Part shown: positions 33,002 to 40,583 of the stretch, in pieces
How positions within the stretch are numbered: the first letter of the stretch is position 1
Layout: each line of letters opens with the position of its first letter
Source: Chryseobacterium herbae
GTDB lineage: Bacteria > Bacteroidota > Bacteroidia > Flavobacteriales > Weeksellaceae
DNA: 64,000 nt
Direction of reading: 5' to 3'
Assembly (NCBI RefSeq): GCF_025154075.1
Contig: NZ_JAOAMU010000001.1
Location: forward strand, 1,026,958-1,090,957
Notes under the pieces: generated by a model
Databases searched by the model: none
The model's input: only the letters and a program-made list of their open reading frames with translations
What the model was told of the DNA's origin: nothing
Program-made: the position numbers and the translations under genes

Positions 33002-33638
33002 ACAAAAGTCGCAAAAGTTTTTTCAACACTTAAGTTATTTGAAGTTTAAACGCTTTGTGAATAGAAAGATCACATAAGTTCTTTAAAAATCAAAGATTTT
33101 TATAATGAATAATAGATGTAAAAAAATCAAATATTTTCAGCTAAGTGTTCTATGCGAAATATGCAGTATTAAATTTTATCGCAGATAAAATCCTAGCGTC
33201 TTAAAGCAGTCGAATTGGAAAAAACTTGCGTCTTTACGATGACCAACAACATGCGTAAACATCTGTGAAAATCTTTGAAATCCATGGTAAAAAAACAACC
33301 ACAAAAGTCGCAAAAATTTTTACACTTAAGTTATTTGAAGTTTAAACGCTCTGTGAAAAGAAGTTCACATAAGTTTTAAGAAAAAATCAAAGATTTTTAT
33401 TCTGAATAATAGGTATAAACAATGTTGAAATAAAGTTGGATAAACGCAAAGGCTGAACAGGAATGGGGACATTTTAAGGCGCAAGAAAATCGAAGATTTT
33501 CAGCTAGGGTGATGATGAGATTGCCTCGTCGCTGTGCTCCTCGCAATGACAGCGGTATTCAATTTTATCGCAGATAAAATCCTGGCGTCTTAAAGCAGTC
33601 GAATTGGAAAAAACTTGCGTCTTTGCGATGGCCAACAA
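33002..33638. repeat. Two diverged direct repeats filling a 691-base gap
   Basis: Unit 1 (33002-33249) and unit 2 (33300-33638) share, in order, ACAAAAGTCGCAAAA, ACTTAAGTTATTTGAAGTTT, TCAAAGATTTTTAT, ATCGCAGATAAAATCCT, CGTCTTAAAGCAGTCGAATT and TTGCGTCTTT. Unit 2 has about 90 extra bases, including one arm of the palindromic element described at 58881 (33517-33550, ending CTCGCAATGAC). No gene in 32988-33678. Confidence 0.8.
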
Positions 33639-33678
33639 AATACTTTGCAGTTTAAAAATTAAATAAATAATCAAAAAA

Positions 33679-34662
33679 ATGGAATACAGAAAATTAGGAA
33701 ATACGGAACTGGAACTGTCTGCAATTACTCACGGAGCCTTTGCTATCGGAGGAAATATGTGGGGCGGCAATGAAAAACAGGATTCCATCAATTCAATTCA
33801 TGCTTCATTAGACCATGGCGTAACCTCTATTGATACGGCCCCTTTTTACGGTTTCGGACTCAGTGAGGAAATGATCGGAGAAGCCATTAAAGGAAAAGAC
33901 CGTTCGAAAATTCAGTTATTAACCAAATTCGGTTTGGTATGGGACGGCAGCAATAACGAGAAGGGAGAATTTTTCTTCGATGCTGAAGATGAAGGCAAAA
34001 CACTTCCGGTTTACAAATACGCTTCAAAGGCTAATGTCATCAAAGAAGTGGAGGAAAGCTTAAAGAGACTGGGAACAGATTATATCGATCTTTTACAGCT
34101 TCATTGGCCGGAAAGTACCACCCCAATCTGTGAAACAATGGAAGCCATGGAACTTTTGATCCAGCAGGGAAAAGTTCTTGCAGCAGGAGTAAGTAATTAT
34201 ACCGTTCCCCAAATGCAGGAAGCCAACAGAACACTGCATTTGGTGAGCAATCAGGTTTCATACAGCATGCTGAACCGTGCTATTGAAAGCGATCTTGTCC
34301 CGTATGCTTTGGAGCACAATTCAGGAATCATCGTCTACAGTCCAATGGAAAGGGGTCTTTTGACCGGTAAATATTTCAAAGAGGATAAATTAAAGGACAA
34401 TGACCACAGAAACGGTTATTTTTCACAGTTTGATTTAAGTAAAGTAAAAAATTTCTTAGACAAAATAGAGCCTATTGCTCAGGAAAAAGGGGCTTCCCTT
34501 TCACAACTTGTGCTAAGATGGACTACATTGCAGCCGGCTATTACCGTAGTTTTGGCAGGAGCCAGAAATGCACAACAAGCCATTGATAATGCGAAAGCAA
34601 TGCAAGTAAACCTTTCTCAGGATGAATTGAATTTCATCAATACAGCGCTAAGCGAAATTTAA
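33679..34662 (+). CDS. Aldo/keto reductase
   Basis: 327 residues, the length of AKR11/12-type oxidoreductases rather than the 290-residue type at 26155. Tetrad D52 and Y57 (TSIDTAPFYGFG), K83 (LLTKFG) and H142 (LLQLHWPE). C-terminal cofactor region VVLAGARNAQQAIDNA. No signal peptide. It precedes an exported cyclase-family gene by 79 bases, with a hairpin between them. Confidence 0.9.
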   Translation: MEYRKLGNTELELSAITHGAFAIGGNMWGGNEKQDSINSIHASLDHGVTSIDTAPFYGFGLSEEMIGEAIKGKDRSKIQLLTKFGLVWDGSNNEKGEFFFDAEDEGKTLPVYKYASKANVIKEVEESLKRLGTDYIDLLQLHWPESTTPICETMEAMELLIQQGKVLAAGVSNYTVPQMQEANRTLHLVSNQVSYSMLNRAIESDLVPYALEHNSGIIVYSPMERGLLTGKYFKEDKLKDNDHRNGYFSQFDLSKVKNFLDKIEPIAQEKGASLSQLVLRWTTLQPAITVVLAGARNAQQAIDNAKAMQVNLSQDELNFINTALSEI

Positions 34663-34671
34663 TCTTGCATC

Positions 34672-34710
34672 ATCAGTAAGCTTTCTCCTGTGAGACGGTT
34701 TACTGATTTT
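34672..34710 (+). terminator. Probable terminator after the aldo/keto reductase
   Basis: ATCAGTAA (34672-34679) pairs with TTACTGAT (34700-34707) around a 20-base loop, followed by TTTTCTCTCTTTT. The stem is short, so termination may be partial. Confidence 0.5.
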
Positions 34711-34741
34711 CTCTCTTTTACACCCATACAATATAAAAAAA

Positions 34742-35713
34742 ATGAAAAAGAATCTGATCATAATGTTCGGGTTGGTCATTCTATTGGCCATCAGCAACAT
34801 CGACATAAAAGCTCAAAACCTCAGCATTAACCCCAATGATAAATCCTGGTATCCTTCTGTTTACGGAGCTACAGATGAAATAGGAGCCGCGAATCTATTA
34901 ACTGCGGAAGTAGTAAAACAGGCCGTAGGATTAGTAAAGCAAGGTAAAACACTTCCGTTGGCTGTTCCTATCGATAAAAATCTGCCGGCTTTCAGACACA
35001 GAAGTTTTAATCTGTATAATATCCAGCCCGGTGAACAGGGCGGAAAAAGCATCGGGCCCAATAAATTCACCTTCAATGACGAACTTGTGAATGGATGGAC
35101 AGGCGTTGGAACCCAACTGAACGGCATCGGACATATCGGAATTGATAACATCTACTACAACGGAAATAAAGCCGTTGATTTTGTAACGGTAGAAGGCGTA
35201 AAGAAATTAGGCATTGAAAAAGTTCCTCCTTTTGTGACCCGTGGTGTGGTTTTAGATATGACCGCTCATTACGGAAAAGACATCGTTCCGGGTGGTACGG
35301 AATTTACAACAGCAGATATTAAAGCCGTTTTAAAGAAACAAAACATTACCCTTAGAAAAGGAGACATTGTACTGTTCAATACCGGATGGCTGGAACTGAT
35401 CGGTAAAGACAACCAGAAGTTTTTAGAAACAGAACCGGGGATTGGTATGGAAGCAGCACAGTGGCTTGCTGAGCAGGGAATCGTCGCTTTCGGTGGTGAT
35501 ACTTGGGCTTCAGAATTGTATCCCAACCCAAAATCTAAAGAGGAATTCCCGATCAACCAGTTTATGTTGACCAAAAAAGGAATTTATAATCTGGAACTGA
35601 TCGACAGCCGTCCATTGGTGAAAGATAAAGTCTGGGAGTTCTTATTCGTTCTGGGACAACCTTTATATGTAGGATCTACTCAGGTCAATATCAATCCGGT
35701 CGCTATTTATTAA
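34742..35713 (+). CDS. Exported cyclase-family (kynurenine formamidase-like) hydrolase
   Basis: 323 residues with a signal peptide (about 1-24, ISNIDIKAQ). The family metal motif HGTHxDxxxH appears here as GVGTQLNGIGHIG, so the first His is Val and the Asp is Asn; other family blocks are present (GVVLDMTAHYG, GDIVLFNTGW, GIGMEAAQWLAEQGIVAFGGDTWASE). This GTQLDGxGH-like variant belongs to the cyclase family Pfam PF04199, but the metal-site changes make a formamidase activity uncertain. No kynurenine genes are nearby. Confidence 0.83.
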   Translation: MKKNLIIMFGLVILLAISNIDIKAQNLSINPNDKSWYPSVYGATDEIGAANLLTAEVVKQAVGLVKQGKTLPLAVPIDKNLPAFRHRSFNLYNIQPGEQGGKSIGPNKFTFNDELVNGWTGVGTQLNGIGHIGIDNIYYNGNKAVDFVTVEGVKKLGIEKVPPFVTRGVVLDMTAHYGKDIVPGGTEFTTADIKAVLKKQNITLRKGDIVLFNTGWLELIGKDNQKFLETEPGIGMEAAQWLAEQGIVAFGGDTWASELYPNPKSKEEFPINQFMLTKKGIYNLELIDSRPLVKDKVWEFLFVLGQPLYVGSTQVNINPVAIY

Positions 35714-35737
35714 ACTTATTTCTTCTAATTTTTATAA

Positions 35738-35776
35738 CTAAAAAGAGCTCTTCAGTTGGTGAAGAGCTCTTTTTAG
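35738..35776. terminator. Bidirectional terminator between cyclase and AhpD-like genes
   Basis: Perfect 17-base stem CTAAAAAGAGCTCTTCA / TGAAGAGCTCTTTTTAG with a GTTGG loop. T runs on both strands serve the two convergent genes. Confidence 0.92.
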
Positions 35777-35797
35777 TCAATAACTTTAAACGGAAAA

Positions 35798-36241
35798 CTA
35801 TTTGGCAACAGGTAAGTGAGTACTTACAGCAATTCTGTTCCATGCATTGATGGTGACAATCGCCATAATGATCTGTGCAATCTGTGCATCATCAAAATAC
35901 TGTTTTGCCTTTTGGAAAGTTTCTTCTGAAAGTCCGTTCTGGCTGATCAGGGTAATTTCTTCCGTCATCGCTAAAAGCACCTGCTCTTCTTCCGTGAAAA
36001 AGTCTTTGGCCTCTCTCCATCCTTCAAGAATAAAAATTCTCTGCGTGGTTTCTCCGTATTTAAGAGCATCTTTAGTGTGCATATCAAGGCAGAAAGCACA
36101 TTTGTTGATCTGTGAAGCTCTGATTTTAATTAATTCCTTTTGAATGTGGTTTAATGAAATCGTCTGAAGATATCCTTCCAATCCCATCATTGCTTTGTAA
36201 GCAGCTGAATCTACTGTGGCAATATTTAATCTTGCGCTCAT
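35798..36241 (-). CDS. Carboxymuconolactone decarboxylase/AhpD-family protein
   Basis: 147 residues, all-helical. Redox pair C-A-F-C in ASQINKCAFCLDMHTKDALK with the family His and the following EGWREA. This is the AhpD-like alkylhydroperoxidase core. Four bases separate it from doxX upstream, a pairing frequent in redox-stress operons, so the Crp-like gene, doxX and this gene are probably one unit. Confidence 0.88.
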   Translation of the reverse strand: MSARLNIATVDSAAYKAMMGLEGYLQTISLNHIQKELIKIRASQINKCAFCLDMHTKDALKYGETTQRIFILEGWREAKDFFTEEEQVLLAMTEEITLISQNGLSEETFQKAKQYFDDAQIAQIIMAIVTINAWNRIAVSTHLPVAK

Positions 36242-36245
36242 AATA

Positions 36246-36680
36246 CTATTTATTTTTGTTGGTTAAATGATCTATACTAAAAGAATACTTTGGCTGAATG
36301 GCCAGTAAAAATGCTCCGGCACTTCCTACCCAGACCGAGTAATCCAAAGGAGCTTTAACGCCTAATGCCATGGTCATGGACAAAGCAAAGACCAGCAGAA
36401 GCAATCCCGCTCCGTAAGCTCCAATCCTAGTTTTCCAGCCTATAAGAAGCATCAGTGGAAAAAGTATTTCAAAAAAAGTCGCGGTATAAGCTGAAAACCT
36501 ACTTAAACCTTCGGGAAGAAAAAAAGTAAGTTTTCGGGTGTATGTTTCAAAATTCTCCCAGTTTCCCCAGGCTGAATTTTTGCCCCAGAAACCGAACCGA
36601 TCTGCCACAGCGGAAAGCATGGTTACAGAAATGGCAAGTCTTAAAAATAATTGCGGAAACTGAATATTTTTGTCTGTCAT
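36246..36680 (-). CDS. DoxX-family membrane protein
   Basis: 144 residues from the ATG at 36680 (MTDKNIQFPQLFLRLAI); an ATG at 36701 is possible but lies nearly on a palindromic operator. Four membrane helices are predicted. Family segments: AVADRFGFWG, FFEILFPLMLLIGWKTRIGAYGAG. DoxX-type proteins associate with redox enzymes at the membrane; here the partner is probably the AhpD-like protein four bases downstream. Confidence 0.85.
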   Translation of the reverse strand: MTDKNIQFPQLFLRLAISVTMLSAVADRFGFWGKNSAWGNWENFETYTRKLTFFLPEGLSRFSAYTATFFEILFPLMLLIGWKTRIGAYGAGLLLLVFALSMTMALGVKAPLDYSVWVGSAGAFLLAIQPKYSFSIDHLTNKNK

Positions 36681-36710
36681 GATATTGGCTTTTAATAACA
36701 TGACAAATCT

Positions 36711-36725
36711 CCGACTTATAATCGG
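36711..36725. promoter_or_regulatory. Palindrome upstream of doxX
   Basis: CCGA-CTTATAA-TCGG, a 4-base inverted repeat with 7-base spacer, 30 bases before the doxX start and inside the 42-base gap behind the Crp-like gene. Candidate operator, low certainty. Confidence 0.3.
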
Positions 36726-36743
36726 TAAAAATCTTAAACTGGT

Positions 36744-37316
36744 TTAAGAACGTAATTTTGCCCTGATTTCACTGAGATATTCCGGCGTAAGATTTAAAAA
36801 CGAAGCAATCAGATATTGAGGAATTCTCTGAATAAACCATGGATATAAAGTACTGAAATGGACATACAATTCTTCTCTTGACATTTCATACAGATAACGG
36901 ATCCTTCTCTCCGAAGCAGCATAAGCCCTTTGATAAATCATTCTGAAATACCTTTCCATGATCGGATGCTTTTGCAGTAAAAGTTCCTGTTGCTGAAGAT
37001 CAATAACCAAAACCGTAGAGCGCTCCACCGCCTGAATACAGAAATCTGATTTGATCTGTCTTTCATACGCGAAAGTATCCGTGATCCACCAGTTTTCTAT
37101 AGCAAATTCAGTGGTCTGTTCTGCCCCTTTCTCATTCACAAAAAACTTTCTCAGACAGCCCACAGACACAAAATACATCGATCTGCAGATCTCACCACTA
37201 AGCATCAGACTCTGCTTTTTTTTCACTTCTATTTCCTGGAAAAAAGAAAATATAGAAGCGTATTCTTCATCGGTGATTGTAATAAATTTATTTAAATGCG
37301 CTTTGAAAGTATCCAT
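36744..37316 (-). CDS. Crp/Fnr-family transcriptional regulator
   Basis: 190 residues. A cyclic-nucleotide-binding-like beta roll (about 20-120; MLSGEICRSMYFVSVGCLRKFF) and a C-terminal helix-turn-helix (about 150-190; RIPQYLIASFLNLTPEYLSEIRAKL). Residues for cAMP binding and Fnr Cys are not evident, as in most Bacteroidota members. A TAAGTTTG box lies upstream at 37334-37341 on the minus strand. It is probably the regulator of the doxX/AhpD genes behind it and is divergent from the DUF1304 gene. Confidence 0.88.
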   Translation of the reverse strand: MDTFKAHLNKFITITDEEYASIFSFFQEIEVKKKQSLMLSGEICRSMYFVSVGCLRKFFVNEKGAEQTTEFAIENWWITDTFAYERQIKSDFCIQAVERSTVLVIDLQQQELLLQKHPIMERYFRMIYQRAYAASERRIRYLYEMSREELYVHFSTLYPWFIQRIPQYLIASFLNLTPEYLSEIRAKLRS

Positions 37317-37381
37317 CTTTGCAATTGAATACCCAAACTTAACTTTATTTTTTTAGTTTTACAATTACAAAATAGTAAATC

Positions 37382-37771
37382 ATGGAACTCATTGCTAAAA
37401 TTCTCATCGCCATCGTTGCGCTGGAACATATTTATATCCTGTGGATGGAAATGTTCGCGTGGGAAACCAAAGGAAAGGAAGTATTTAAAGCGGCACTGCC
37501 GGCGGAAATGTTTAAACCTACCAAAGGCCTGGCTGCCAATCAAGGGTTGTATAACGGTTTTCTTGCCGCAGGATTGATCTGGTCATTGTTGATTGAAGAT
37601 TCGAAATGGCAAACCAATGTCTCGCTATTCTTTCTAAGCTGTGTGGCGATTGCCGGAATTTATGGAGCTATTACAGCGACCAGAAGAATATTTTTCGTAC
37701 AGGCATTGCCGGCAATACTGGCGATCATTGCAGTAGTTTTGAATCATTGTTTTCAGCTTATACAGAGATAA
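37382..37771 (+). CDS. DUF1304-family membrane protein
   Basis: 129 residues, four predicted membrane helices. The DUF1304 signature is clear: HIYILWMEMFAWETKGKEVF near the N-terminus, then LAANQGLYNGFLAAGLIWS and GIYGAITATRRIFFVQALPA. The function of the family is unknown. It is divergent from the Crp-like gene and is followed by a palindromic repeat element. Confidence 0.88.
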   Translation: MELIAKILIAIVALEHIYILWMEMFAWETKGKEVFKAALPAEMFKPTKGLAANQGLYNGFLAAGLIWSLLIEDSKWQTNVSLFFLSCVAIAGIYGAITATRRIFFVQALPAILAIIAVVLNHCFQLIQR

Positions 37772-37800
37772 ATTTTTAACGATAAAATTGAATATTTACA

Positions 37801-37882
37801 GTCATTGCGAGGACCGAAGGGACGAAGCAATCTCAGAAAAAAGACAGATTTGAGATTGCTTCACCTAAAGGTTCGCAATGAC
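37801..37882 (+). repeat. Palindromic interspersed element, copy 1 (82 bp)
   Basis: Ends are GTCATTGCGA and TCGCAATGAC; inner arms GAAGCAATCTCA and TGAGATTGCTTC face each other around a short loop. The two arms differ in the middle (GGACCGAAGGGAC against ACCTAAAGGT), so the element has a direction. Its reverse complement matches 40007-40088 at 81 of 82 positions. It is preceded by the GATAAAATTGAATA block that also precedes the copy at 50652. Confidence 0.93.
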
Positions 37883-37987
37883 AAATAATTCCGCGCAGAT
37901 CGCGCTGATGACACAGATCTTTTCTTTGAAGAATAGTCGTAGACCCCAAATCTTTAAATCCTTAAATTCTTCAATCTTTAAATAAAA

Positions 37988-38365
37988 CTAACTCATCGAC
38001 TCTTTGATCTTCTCCCGATGAATAATTCCCCAATTCACCAAAGTTTCCGTTACCGGCAAAACTGATTTCCCATATTCTGTCACAGCATAAGCTACCGTGA
38101 TGGGTTTTGTGTCCTGAATAGTTCTTGTGATGAGAAGATTTACTTCCAATTCTTTCAATTCTTTGCTGAGCATTTTAGCAGAGATTCCGGTAATGCCCCG
38201 CTGCAGCTTTTTGAAATGAATCTGCTGATCGGTTCTGTTGGTCAGATATCGGATAATCATCAGTTTCCATTTTCCACCTAAAACATCCAGACTGTCGCGC
38301 ATTGCAAATAATTCTTCGGTGCAGTTGGCTTCTCTTTCTATTCCGTTTTCTATGATTTTTGCCAT
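37988..38365 (-). CDS. HxlR-family transcriptional regulator
   Basis: 125 residues from the ATG at 38365 (MAKIIENGIEREANC). An ATG at 38395 would translate through a perfect palindromic operator and is less likely. It is a winged helix protein with the HxlR core DSLDVLGGKWKLMIIRYL, the FKKLQRGITGISAKMLSKEL helix pair, and the N-terminal Cys15 that senses thiol-reactive compounds in this family. It is divergent from a quinone-reductase-like gene over a region holding two promoters and the operator. It is very likely an autorepressor also controlling that gene. Confidence 0.88.
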   Translation of the reverse strand: MAKIIENGIEREANCTEELFAMRDSLDVLGGKWKLMIIRYLTNRTDQQIHFKKLQRGITGISAKMLSKELKELEVNLLITRTIQDTKPITVAYAVTEYGKSVLPVTETLVNWGIIHREKIKESMS

Positions 38366-38379
38366 AATAGTTTCATTAA

Positions 38380-38439
38380 GGTAACTAGTTACCAATAGTT
38401 AACTGGTAGCAAATATAAACTATTCTCTTTTTACATTTG
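38380..38439. promoter_or_regulatory. Divergent promoter region with HxlR-type operator
   Basis: Perfect 14-base palindrome GGTAACTAGTTACC (38380-38393), followed by the related AATAGTTAACTGG (38394-38406). A minus-strand TATATTTG (38417-38410) serves hxlR and a plus-strand TACATTTG (38432-38439) serves the oxidoreductase. Binding here would block hxlR and could reach the other promoter. Confidence 0.65.
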
Positions 38440-38456
38440 TCTATCAAATTACTCAT

Positions 38457-39446
38457 ATGAAAGCTATTATATTAGATGAAAATTTCCAGCTCGGAGAAGC
38501 TGAGATAGAAAAACCCAAGCCGAAAAGTCATGAAGTTTTAATCCGGATCAAAGCCAGCGGTTTTAATCCTATCGATTATCAGATGATTGAAAACGAACTG
38601 GAAAGGAAACTCCTTAAATCACCCATTTTAGGCCGTGAAATGTCAGGAATTGTTGTTGAAAAAGGTGCAGATGCCCATGAGTTCAACATTGGAGACGAAG
38701 TATTCTGCGGAAGCGGCTCGATGGGAAGTAACGGTTCCTATGCTGAATTCATTGCTGTTCGTGAGGCTATTGTTGCCTTGAAACCTAAAAGTATTTCTTT
38801 CGAACAGGCCGCGGCTATTCCTTCGGCAGGACTTACAGGACTACAGACCGTCAATCGTTTAAAACTAAACGAAAATGATACCATCTTAGTAACCGGAGCA
38901 ACAGGTGGAGTCGGTTCTTTTGTTATTAAATTTTTAGTAGCCAATCAATTCCAAAACATTACAGCGACCGTTGGCAGTGAAGAAAACAGACAAATACTCC
39001 TCGGATTGGGCCTTAAAAATCATCAGATCATTAATTATAAAGATGAAAACCTTACCACTAATCTTTTAAAAGCCAACAATGATCAGCTTTTCGATTTCGG
39101 AATTGATCTTGTGGGAAATTATATGTCTGAAATCACGGCAGATGTTTTGAAAATTAATGGTACTTACGTGGATGTAACCGCATTAATCTCGAAAGATGCT
39201 CATGAAACCCTCTTCAACAAAGGAACCGTGATCATGAATATCTCCAATTACTCCTACAGCATGAACAAAGACTATCAATATTACAAAGGAAATTTAGAGA
39301 AGATTTCAACACTTATTGAAAACGGAAAAATCAGTGCCCCAAATTATAAAACAGTAGGAGATCTTTCTCTGGACACGGTTTTAAAAGCCCACTCCCTTCT
39401 TAAAAACAATCAGACTCAAGGTCATAAACTTATCATGAAACATTAA
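38457..39446 (+). CDS. NADP-dependent quinone oxidoreductase-like MDR protein
   Basis: 329 residues, medium-chain dehydrogenase/reductase fold without the structural zinc Cys set. The GroES-like N-terminal half contains IKASGFNPIDYQMI and GREMSGIVVEKG. The Rossmann motif ILVTGATGGVGSFVIKFL follows at about 143-160. It belongs to the zeta-crystallin/QOR-like group that reduces quinones and enones. It is divergent from hxlR and only 3 bases from a cupin gene, so the three genes form a self-contained electrophile-response module. Confidence 0.88.
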   Translation: MKAIILDENFQLGEAEIEKPKPKSHEVLIRIKASGFNPIDYQMIENELERKLLKSPILGREMSGIVVEKGADAHEFNIGDEVFCGSGSMGSNGSYAEFIAVREAIVALKPKSISFEQAAAIPSAGLTGLQTVNRLKLNENDTILVTGATGGVGSFVIKFLVANQFQNITATVGSEENRQILLGLGLKNHQIINYKDENLTTNLLKANNDQLFDFGIDLVGNYMSEITADVLKINGTYVDVTALISKDAHETLFNKGTVIMNISNYSYSMNKDYQYYKGNLEKISTLIENGKISAPNYKTVGDLSLDTVLKAHSLLKNNQTQGHKLIMKH

Positions 39447-39449
39447 TAT

Positions 39450-39920
39450 ATGAACAAAATACCCAGACGTGTCATAACAGGAATTAAGGATGGAAAATCT
39501 GTCATTATAGAAGATCAGCAGACAGAAAATGCCGTGGAGCATCTTCCCGGCCTTATTATTTCAGATATTTGGAATACACAAAAAATACCTGCAGGACTGG
39601 ATTTTGAAACCCGAATCCCCAATACCGGATTTCCACAGACTCCCAAAAACGGAACCTATTTCCGCTATGTGGTCATTCCACCGGATAAAGACCTCGGCGT
39701 TGAATTTAAAGCAGGAGAACCACATCCAATGATGCATAAAACTCCAACGCTGGACTATATTATTATTCTTTCAGGGGAACTTTATTTAATTATGGATGAA
39801 GGCGAAACGCTTCTGAAACCGGGAGATATTGTTATCCAAAGAGGAACTAATCATGCGTGGAGTAACAGGTCGGATGAGCCTTGTATTCAGCTCGCTGTAC
39901 TTATTGATGCGGAACATTAG
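39450..39920 (+). CDS. Cupin-domain protein
   Basis: 156 residues with one cupin barrel. The second motif region is LKPGDIVIQRGTNHAWSNRSDEPC and the first is KTPTLDYIIILSGELYLIMDEGE. Metal ligands would be His137-type in GTNHAW plus upstream His/Glu. Such single cupins next to oxidoreductases are usually small-molecule-modifying or binding proteins; no substrate is deducible. It lies three bases behind the oxidoreductase. Confidence 0.85.
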   Translation: MNKIPRRVITGIKDGKSVIIEDQQTENAVEHLPGLIISDIWNTQKIPAGLDFETRIPNTGFPQTPKNGTYFRYVVIPPDKDLGVEFKAGEPHPMMHKTPTLDYIIILSGELYLIMDEGETLLKPGDIVIQRGTNHAWSNRSDEPCIQLAVLIDAEH

Positions 39921-40006
39921 ATTTAAAATTGAAGAATTTAAAGATTTAAAGATTTCTCCGCAGTTTAAATACTTCACAAGAGAGAAAAATCTGTGTAAAA
40001 CCGTCT

Positions 40007-40088
40007 GTCATTGCGAACCTTTAGGTGAAGCAATCTCAAATCTGTCTTTTTTCTGAGATTGCTTCGTCCCTTTGGTCCTCGCAATGAC
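40007..40088 (-). repeat. Palindromic interspersed element, copy 2 (82 bp), inverted
   Basis: Reverse complement of 37801-37882 with a single difference (C to T in the CCTTNGGTCC part of the arm). It ends the hxlR-oxidoreductase-cupin module on the right, as copy 1 does on the left, 2.1 kb apart. Confidence 0.93.
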
Positions 40089-40121
40089 TATAAGGCCATT
40101 ACAAAATAGAATTAAAAAAAA

Positions 40122-40583
40122 CTACAAAGCAGAAATCTCCAAAAGTTTCTGCTTCATGGTTTCAGGTGTCAATAGCCCTTCATGATAATACACCAGTTTT
40201 TGATTCTTATCAAGAACAATCCACAAAGGATAAACAGGCTGGTTTTTATTTTTAGACAAAGCCAGCGCCAACTCATGAATTCCGGCACTTCCATTAGAGA
40301 GATATCCAAATTCACGTCCCTGGAATTTTATTTTTTCTTTTGTTTTTTCAGCTTCAAAATTGACCATATAAAAATGTTCATTGATCAGATCTACCGTGGC
40401 CTGATCTTTATTTAAGGTATGCTTTTCCATTTTACAGACCGAGCACCAGTCTGTATAGAGATGGATAATCGTTGGTTTCGGATCTTTTTTCATCGATGTT
40501 TCAAGATCAGAAAAAGTGCCTGTCTTCATCTGAGACAGATAAAAACAGGGCACTAACATTAAAAATAAAATAAAAGTTTTCAT
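40122..40583 (-). CDS. Exported thioredoxin-like protein
   Basis: 153 residues: a signal peptide (about 1-18), then a thioredoxin fold with active site WCSVC (C47, C50) in IIHLYTDWCSVCKMEKHTL and the region QPVYPLWIVLDKNQKLVYY with the cis-Pro equivalent. The periplasmic location is inferred from the signal. It overlaps the TonB receptor gene by 4 bases (ATGA type), so the two are translationally coupled. The receptor has its own CSVC motif, which makes a thiol-based link between the two plausible. Confidence 0.87.
   Translation of the reverse strand: MKTFILFLMLVPCFYLSQMKTGTFSDLETSMKKDPKPTIIHLYTDWCSVCKMEKHTLNKDQATVDLINEHFYMVNFEAEKTKEKIKFQGREFGYLSNGSAGIHELALALSKNKNQPVYPLWIVLDKNQKLVYYHEGLLTPETMKQKLLEISAL

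Noticed and set aside
37801..40088. Insertion-sequence composite transposon
   Set aside because: The bracketing 82-bp elements encode nothing and no transposase is present between or near them; only a non-autonomous element can be claimed.
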